From Janthinobacterium sp. GW458P (GTDB lineage: Bacteria > Pseudomonadota > Gammaproteobacteria > Burkholderiales > Burkholderiaceae_D): 51,996 bases of DNA. Made by a program: the position numbers and the translations under genes. Below the pieces are notes generated by a model. It was not told the origin of the DNA. It did no database searches and was given only the letters and a program-made list of their open reading frames with translations. The stretch lies in assembly GCF_002127585.1 (NCBI RefSeq), contig NZ_NEGZ01000040.1:1-51996 (forward strand). Direction: 5' to 3'. This document shows positions 41,678 through 51,996 of this stretch, piece after piece (positions within the stretch are counted from its first letter, which is position 1; the number at the start of each line of letters is the position of its first letter).

Positions 41678-43783
41678 ATGTCGTCATATCGCACCGTTAC
41701 CGGCAGCATGCTGCTCGGCCTGGCCGCAGCGGGCATTGCCCATGCGCAAGCTCCCTCCCCTGCCGCCGCCAATACCGATCCCCACCTGTGGCTGGAAGAA
41801 GTCCTCGGCGACAAGCCGCTGGCCTGGGTCAAACAGCACAACGCCGTCACCACGACGGAACTGGAAGCCCGGCCCGGCTTCCCGGCCCTGCAGGCGCGCC
41901 TGAAAACCATTCTCAACTCGAAGGAGCGCATTCCCTACGTCAGCAAGGAAGGCGAGTATTACTACAATTTCTGGCGCGACGCCCAGCATGTGCGCGGCAT
42001 CTGGCGCCGCACCACCCTGGCGCAGTACCAGCAGGCCGAACCCGCGTGGGAAACCGTGATCGACCTCGACCAGCTGGCCGCCGGCGAGCATGAAAACTGG
42101 GTCTGGGGCGGCGCCTCCTGCCTGTATCCGAAGGGCGAACGCTGCCTCATTTCCCTGTCGCGCGGCGGCGGCGACGCCAAGGTCGTGCGCGAGTACGACG
42201 TGGCGAAACGCGCGTTTGTCGACGGCGGCTTCAGCCTGCCCGAGGCGAAGGGCAGCGCCAGCTGGATCGACGCCGATACCCTGTTCGTGTCCACCGATTT
42301 CGGCCCCGGCTCGATGACCAGCTCGGGCTACCCGCGCATCATCAAGGAGTGGCGGCGCGGCACGCCGCTGGCCCAGGCGCGCACCTTGTATGAAGCCAAG
42401 CCCGACGACCTGAGCGCCGGCGCCTACAAGGATTTCACGCCCGGCTACGAGCATCAGTTCATCGAGCGGCAAATCGATTTCTACAGCGGCGAAACCTTCC
42501 TGCGCGAGGGGACGGAACTCAAAAAAGTGCCGAAGCCGGACGACGCCACGGCCTTCACCATGCGCGACCAGCTGCTCATCACCCTGCGCTCGGACTGGAA
42601 AGTGAACGGCAAGACCTACCTGCAAGGCTCGCTGCTGGCCACCGACTTCAAGGCCTTCATGCAGGGCGGACAGGAGCTGGAAGTGCTGTTCGCGCCCACG
42701 GCCACCTCGTCGCTGGACAATGTCACGCCGACGAAGTCAGCCATCCTCGTCACCACCCTGGACAAGGTCAAGAACCGCCTGACGGAACTGCGCCACATGG
42801 ACGGCAAGTGGCAGCGCCGCAGCGTCGACGCGCCCAAGCTGGGCACCCTGGCCGCCAGCGCGCTCGACCCGGTCGACTCGGACCAGTACTTCCTGACGGT
42901 GACCGACTTCCTCAACCCGACCACCCTGTACCTGGGCGCGGCGGGCAGCGACCAGCGCACGAAAATCAAGTCGCTGCCGGCCTTTTACGACGCCACGCCG
43001 TACAAGGTGCAGCAGTTCGAATCGACGTCGAAGGACGGCACCAGGGTGCCCTACTTCGCCATCATGAACAAGAAGACGAAGTTCGACGGCCGCAACCCCA
43101 CGGTGCTGTATGGCTATGGCGGCTTTGAAGTGTCGCTGAAACCGAGCTACAGCGGCACCACGGGCGTGGCATGGCTGGAAAAGGGCGGCGTGTATGTGCT
43201 GGCCAATATCCGCGGCGGCGGCGAGTTCGGCCCCCGCTGGCACCAGGCGGCGCTGAAGGAAAACCGCCAGCGCGCCTATGACGATTTCATCTCCGTGGCG
43301 CAGGATTTGATCAAGCGCAAAGTCACCAGCCCGCGCCACCTGGGCATCATGGGCGGCAGCAACGGCGGCCTGCTGACGGGTGCCGTGCTGGTGCAGCGTC
43401 CCGATTTGTTCAACGCCGTCGTCAGCCAGGTGCCGCTGCTCGACATGCGCCGCTATAACAAGATGCTGGCGGGCGCCTCGTGGATGGGAGAATACGGCGA
43501 CCCGGACGTGCCGGAACAATGGGCCTACATCAGCAAGTACTCGCCGTACCAGAACGTCTTCAAGGATAAAAAGTATCCGCGCGTGCTGTTGACCACCTCC
43601 ACGCGCGACGACCGGGTCCATCCCGGCCATGCGCGCAAGATGGTGGCGAAGATGGAAGAGCAAGGCCACGACGTGCTGTACTGGGAAAACACGGAAGGCG
43701 GCCACGCGGGCGCCGCCAACAACGACCAGCAGGCGCTGATGTGGGCGCTGACCTACACCTTCCTGCACGAGCAGCTGCAGTAA
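41678..43783 (+). CDS. Secreted S9A prolyl oligopeptidase
   Basis: 701 aa. A signal peptide (1-23, ending AHA) precedes the beta-propeller (about 60-400) and the alpha/beta hydrolase domain (about 405-700). The nucleophile is the Ser of IMGGSNGGLLTG, the Asp lies in STRDDRVHPGHARK and the His in NTEGGHAGA, a complete triad. PHLWLEEVLGDKPLAWVKQHN is the N-terminal family hallmark. It should cleave short proline-containing peptides in the periplasm or outside. The start at 41678 gives a proper signal sequence and has AGGA upstream. A bidirectional terminator follows. Confidence 0.93.
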   Translation: MSSYRTVTGSMLLGLAAAGIAHAQAPSPAAANTDPHLWLEEVLGDKPLAWVKQHNAVTTTELEARPGFPALQARLKTILNSKERIPYVSKEGEYYYNFWRDAQHVRGIWRRTTLAQYQQAEPAWETVIDLDQLAAGEHENWVWGGASCLYPKGERCLISLSRGGGDAKVVREYDVAKRAFVDGGFSLPEAKGSASWIDADTLFVSTDFGPGSMTSSGYPRIIKEWRRGTPLAQARTLYEAKPDDLSAGAYKDFTPGYEHQFIERQIDFYSGETFLREGTELKKVPKPDDATAFTMRDQLLITLRSDWKVNGKTYLQGSLLATDFKAFMQGGQELEVLFAPTATSSLDNVTPTKSAILVTTLDKVKNRLTELRHMDGKWQRRSVDAPKLGTLAASALDPVDSDQYFLTVTDFLNPTTLYLGAAGSDQRTKIKSLPAFYDATPYKVQQFESTSKDGTRVPYFAIMNKKTKFDGRNPTVLYGYGGFEVSLKPSYSGTTGVAWLEKGGVYVLANIRGGGEFGPRWHQAALKENRQRAYDDFISVAQDLIKRKVTSPRHLGIMGGSNGGLLTGAVLVQRPDLFNAVVSQVPLLDMRRYNKMLAGASWMGEYGDPDVPEQWAYISKYSPYQNVFKDKKYPRVLLTTSTRDDRVHPGHARKMVAKMEEQGHDVLYWENTEGGHAGAANNDQQALMWALTYTFLHEQLQ

Positions 43784-43825
43784 AGAAGTTGAAGCAAGCG
43801 GGGCCCGACGGGCCTTGCGCAAGCA

Positions 43826-43862
43826 AAAACGCCTGCACCGGAGACGCCGGCGCAGGCGTTTT
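43826..43862. terminator. Bidirectional Rho-independent terminator
   Basis: A perfect 11-bp stem AAAACGCCTGC / GCAGGCGTTTT (43826-43836 and 43852-43862), extended inward by CCGG pairing, has T-runs on both strands. It serves the prolyl oligopeptidase gene (plus) and the convergent glutathione S-transferase gene (minus). Confidence 0.88.
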
Positions 43863-43873
43863 GCATTTGGCCC

Positions 43874-44497
43874 TTACTTCGCCTGCGCGCTGGGACGCTC
43901 GGCGATGCGGTCGCGGTAAGCCTGCAGGTTGGCTAAACCTTCCGCGCCCGGACGGTACTTCATCAGGCCACGCGCGAATTCCAGCGCGCAGAAGGCCGTG
44001 ATGTCGGCAATCGTAAAGCGTTCGCCGGCGATGTAGGGCTGGCTGGCCAGCACCTGGTCCAGCCACTGCGCCGTCTCGCGCAGCTTGCCCGCCTGCGCCA
44101 GGGCGAAGTCGGGAAACTGCGGATTTTCCAGCGCCACCAGGGCCGGGTGGCCGTGGCGCACCCAGTTGGCGGCGGCGCTGAACAGGTGCAGTTCCACCCG
44201 GCGGTCGGCCATCTCGATAAACGCGCGCTCTTCAAAACCTTCGCCCATCAGGTTCGGCTGCGGCTGCAAGCCTTCCAGGTAGGTGCAGATGGCGCGCGTC
44301 TCGGTCAGCACGCGCCCGTCGGCCAGTTCCAGCACGGGCACGCGGCCCAGCGGATTTTTCGCCAGGAAGGCGGGATCGCGGTGCTGGCCCGCCATCAGGT
44401 CGAGCGCCACTTCCTCGATGCCGGTGAGGCCCTTCTCGGCGATGAACATGGTGACGCGGCGTGGATTGGGCGTGCGGGGGCTGATATACAGTTTCAT
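43874..44497 (-). CDS. Glutathione S-transferase
   Basis: 207 aa cytosolic enzyme. The thioredoxin-like N-terminal domain (1-80) has LYISPRTPNPRRVTMFIAEKG and the glutathione-binding NPLGRVPVLELADGRVLTETRAICTYLE, with cis-Pro and the T-E-T/S pair. The helical C-terminal domain holds YIAGERFTIADITAFCALEFA, the usual N-cap box. It conjugates glutathione to electrophiles; the substrate is unknown. The start at 44497 matches the domain start, while the longer reading adds a non-homologous tail. Confidence 0.9.
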   Translation of the reverse strand: MKLYISPRTPNPRRVTMFIAEKGLTGIEEVALDLMAGQHRDPAFLAKNPLGRVPVLELADGRVLTETRAICTYLEGLQPQPNLMGEGFEERAFIEMADRRVELHLFSAAANWVRHGHPALVALENPQFPDFALAQAGKLRETAQWLDQVLASQPYIAGERFTIADITAFCALEFARGLMKYRPGAEGLANLQAYRDRIAERPSAQAK

Positions 44498-44752
44498 GTG
44501 CGTGGATCTCGTCTCGTTATGGTGGTTGACAATCAGGCGCGACACCGGCCTGCGGCGGTACAGTCAGGCCACCATCATACCAGCGCATGGCAGGCGCGCG
44601 GCGCCCCTGGCGCGTTGACTTTGCTCCCGTTTCGCCTTAGATTGCCATACGGGAACGCTGGCCGCCAGTTCCAGCGATGTCCCCCAAACCGTCATCGACG
44701 CCTGCAGCCTATCCGGCTGGCGGGCGTTTTATTCATGAACCAAGGGCATACC

Positions 44753-47467
<2,715 letters not shown>

Positions 47468-47475
47468 GTGGATTT

Positions 47476-47495
47476 CCCGGCGCCGCGGCGCCGGG
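47476..47495. repeat. 20-bp perfect palindrome after the aminopeptidase gene
   Basis: CCCGGCGCCGCGGCGCCGGG is a perfect 20-bp palindrome, 8 bp after the aminopeptidase stop. With no T-tail on the plus strand it is not a classic terminator, but the hairpin may stabilise or end the transcript. Confidence 0.6.
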
Positions 47496-47512
47496 AACGG
47501 ATAAAAACGCAG

Positions 47513-47550
47513 GCAAAAAAAACCGGCTTCGCAAAGTGCGGTAGCCGGTT
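47513..47550 (-). terminator. Minus-strand Rho-independent terminator without an obvious gene
   Basis: On the minus strand AACCGGCT (47543-47550) pairs with AGCCGGTT (47521-47528), followed by eight further T residues (47513-47520). This is a good terminator, yet no recognisable minus-strand gene ends before it, which suggests an unannotated small RNA. Confidence 0.7.
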
Positions 47551-48000
47551 GAAACGCTGTTTCAGAGCGCAGGGATAAAACGGGAAGACACATGAAAAGT
47601 GGAAACCGTGCCGGTCATTGAGGTGTCCGGCAACCTTGGGCCCGGGGTTTCCGTGCGCCATGTGTCCACTATGCCAGCCCTTCCCGGCGTCAGGCTTAGG
47701 ACTTCATTAAATTCCATCCCATTTCCTGCGTTTCCCCTGCCAACCTTGCCATCGCAGCAATGTTTTCGCGCTGCGCCAGCCTGTCTGGTGCCGATGGTTG
47801 AGCTCACCGGCTAAGCTGTTGAGTCATGCCTGCATCCTATCGCTCCCGGAGCGTAGTGATCTGCGCAACGCATGCTGTGTGCCAACAAAAGCATCATAGC
47901 AGCGTCATATGACCGCCTTATGACGTAGCTCTAACATTGCGCGCGCGCCGCGGCGCGGATCGCGTACCATTCCCCCATCGCCCTTGTCCCTTTTGCCCCC
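47551..48000. other. Non-coding region with nested hairpins, possible small RNA
   Basis: No convincing gene. A nested inverted repeat (GGAAACC 47601-47607 with GGTTTCC 47646-47652; inside it GCCGG 47610-47614 with CCGGC 47627-47631) lies 50 bp before the minus-strand terminator. Near the right end a dyad CGTCATA-N9-TATGACG (47903-47925) could be an operator for the YceI gene. An 81-codon minus-strand reading (47562-47807) shows no protein character. Confidence 0.5.
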
Positions 48001-48747
48001 ATGTCCAGCCAGAACTGCCGCCTGCCGTCCGCCATCCGCGCCCCGCTCCTGCTTGCCTGCGCCGTGCTGGCCGCCTGCACGCCACTGCCGCCCGCTCCTG
48101 CTCCTGCCCCCGCTTCCGCCGCCCGGGCCGCCATGCCGGCGCCCGCGTGGCAGCGGCCAGGCGTGCAGCTGCTGCACATCGCGCCCGAAGAATCCCTGCT
48201 GACCATTACCGTGCGCCGCGGCGGCGCGCTGGCGCGGCTGGGGCATGACCATGTGGTGGCCAGCCGCGGCCTGCAGGGCGTGGTGGCGCCCGCGCAGGGA
48301 CGTGCGCAGTTCCAGTTCCGGCTCGACGAGATGAGCGTCGACGAGGAGGCATTGCGCAAGACGGCCGGCCTGACGACGACGCCGTCGGCCGACGCCATCG
48401 CCGGCACGCGCCACAACATGCTGGTGCGCGTGCTCGAGGCCGAGCGCTATCCGTGGGTGCGCATCGACGCCCGCCAAACGGGCAACAGGGACATGCTCGA
48501 GGCCGACATCACCCTGCATGGCGTGACGCGCACGCTGCAGGTGCCCGTGCAGATCACGGAGGCGGCCGGCGGGCGCGGCCTGCAGGCCAGCGGCAGCCTG
48601 CTGCTGAAACAGAGCGATTTCGGCATCGTGCCGTTCGCCATCCTGGGCGGCGCCATGGCCGTGCAGGACCAGATGGAACTGGCGTTCCGCATCACGGCAA
48701 GGCCGGAGCCTAGCGCGCCAGCACCAGGCGCAGGCCCAGGGCGATGA
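48001..48747 (+). CDS. YceI-domain lipoprotein
   Basis: 248 aa. A signal sequence ends in the lipobox LAAC (Cys about 26), followed by a Pro/Ala-rich linker (PLPPAPAPAPASAA). The YceI-like domain spans about 50-235, with LLTITVRRGGALARLGHDHVV, the periplasmic beta-barrel strand HNMLVRVLEAERYPWVRIDA, ITLHGVTRTLQVPVQI and LLLKQSDFGIVPF. YceI proteins bind long lipid-like molecules such as polyprenyl compounds. The ATG at 48001 is in line with the signal sequence. The last 38 bp overlap the convergent exporter gene. Confidence 0.85.
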   Translation: MSSQNCRLPSAIRAPLLLACAVLAACTPLPPAPAPAPASAARAAMPAPAWQRPGVQLLHIAPEESLLTITVRRGGALARLGHDHVVASRGLQGVVAPAQGRAQFQFRLDEMSVDEEALRKTAGLTTTPSADAIAGTRHNMLVRVLEAERYPWVRIDARQTGNRDMLEADITLHGVTRTLQVPVQITEAAGGRGLQASGSLLLKQSDFGIVPFAILGGAMAVQDQMELAFRITARPEPSAPAPGAGPGR

Positions 48748-49339
48748 AGATGGTGCCGGCCAGGCGGTCCAGCCACAGGCCGGCGCGCGGGCGGCGGTTG
48801 ATCCATTTGCCGACGGCGCCCGAAAAATAGCCGAGCAGGCCGAACAGCACGCACGCCTGCGCCGTGAAGACCAGCCCGAGCTGGGCTGTCTGCCAGCTGG
48901 CGCTGCCCTGGCCCGTGACGATAAACTGCGGCAGGAACGAGAGGAAAAACAGCACGACTTTCGGATTGATACTGTTGGCAAACAAGCCCTTGCCGAACAG
49001 GCGCAGCAGCGATTCATCGGGCAGGGCCGCCGCGCCGTCGACTTTCGCGCCGCCACGGCTGCGCAGGGCGCCGATGCCCAGCCACACCAGGTACAGGCCG
49101 CCGGCCACTTTCAGCGCCGTAAAAGCAGCGGGCGAAGCGGCCAGCAGGGCCGACACGCCGATGCTCGCCAGCACGGTGTGCGTGAGGCAGCCCAGGGCGC
49201 AGCCGAGGCCGAAAGCCATGCCCTGGCGCCGCCCGCGCGACATGCCCACGCCCAGCACCATCAGGTTGTCGGGGCCGGGGCTGGCGGTAATGAGGACGGC
49301 GGCGGCCAGGAAGGCCAGGAACTGGTCGGGACTGAGCAT
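48710..49339 (-). CDS. LysE/RhtB-family amino acid exporter
   Basis: 209 aa inner-membrane protein with six likely helices. The N-terminal LysE signature is FLAAAVLITASPGPDNLMVLGVGMSRGRRQGMAFGLGCALG (about 8-48), and NPKVVLFFLSFLPQF (about 125-140) is the second hallmark. It exports amino acids such as homoserine, threonine or related compounds; the substrate is not clear. The start at 49339 gives the normal family length. No regulator gene is adjacent. Confidence 0.9.
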   Translation of the reverse strand: MLSPDQFLAFLAAAVLITASPGPDNLMVLGVGMSRGRRQGMAFGLGCALGCLTHTVLASIGVSALLAASPAAFTALKVAGGLYLVWLGIGALRSRGGAKVDGAAALPDESLLRLFGKGLFANSINPKVVLFFLSFLPQFIVTGQGSASWQTAQLGLVFTAQACVLFGLLGYFSGAVGKWINRRPRAGLWLDRLAGTIFIALGLRLVLAR

Positions 49340-49511
49340 GGAAGACTCGCAGGCAAAAAGCGACATGATACCGGAGCGGACCAACATACCAACGAGCAAC
49401 ATGCTTGCGTGACAAGAAATTGCGCATGCGCAAGCCGAGTCGATTAAAATGGACACTCCACAGCACAGGGCTTTGCCGCCATTCCCCGCGCGACAATCAC
49501 CATACTCACCG

Positions 49512-51996
<2,485 letters not shown>

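Noticed and set aside
47600-47790. 6S RNA, suggested by a plus-strand stretch TTGAGGTGTCCGGCAACC
   Set aside because: The closing stem needed at the other end of a ~180-base molecule is missing, so only a generic small-RNA candidate is reported.

Overview
The window is GC-rich DNA with densely packed genes, short overlaps and AGGAGG-type ribosome sites. The gene families point to a betaproteobacterium of the order Burkholderiales, most likely Oxalobacteraceae (Janthinobacterium/Duganella/Massilia type). That placement is inferred from family resemblance only; no rRNA gene or other marker is present.

Layout from left to right. 64-3634 (minus): a small exported metal-rich protein behind a CueR-type copper promoter, then a cyanide-insensitive (CIO-type) bd oxidase operon, cioA-cioB-DUF2474-unknown. 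3789-6073 (minus): a sensory diguanylate cyclase and an NAD(P)H:FMN reductase. 6278-9296: D-alanine catabolism (dadA-dadX) with a divergent Lrp-family regulator. 9445-10700: two small genes of unclear role. 11017-14126: a soluble chemoreceptor with three PAS domains, followed 2 bp later by a protein made of three CheW domains. 14129-14807: remnants of a divergent AraC-regulator/isochorismatase pair joined by a deletion. 14949-16441: a zinc-ribbon/TPR/CFI-box protein and a YdcF-like protein.

16596-26763 is a complete glycerol module: glpD, a dedicated ABC importer (glpSTPQUV), a terminator and glpK on the minus strand, with glpR divergent. Its two ATPases carry complementary defects that predict one working and one degenerate ATP site. 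27142-31205 holds a MarR regulator, a serine/threonine dehydratase-like enzyme, and a cysC-diguanylate cyclase overlapping pair. 31265-39428 (minus) is the nitrate assimilation operon narK-nirB-nirD-FAD reductase-nasA.

The strongest regulatory signal lies upstream of narK. A consensus sigma-54 promoter is followed by two hairpins with AnnGnn hexaloops, the target motif of ANTAR antiterminators, and then by an intrinsic terminator before the start codon. Nitrogen limitation would start transcription and a NasT-type protein would allow it to continue.

39764-51996 contains a PHP-type metallohydrolase, an S9A prolyl oligopeptidase, a glutathione S-transferase, an M1 aminopeptidase broken by one in-frame TAA, a 530-bp non-coding stretch with a minus-strand terminator, a YceI lipoprotein, a LysE-type exporter, and a hybrid histidine kinase that runs off the window. 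Two intergenic inverted-repeat elements (6177-6279 and 16459-16590) look like dispersed repeats. No CRISPR array, tRNA, rRNA, phage or insertion sequence was seen.
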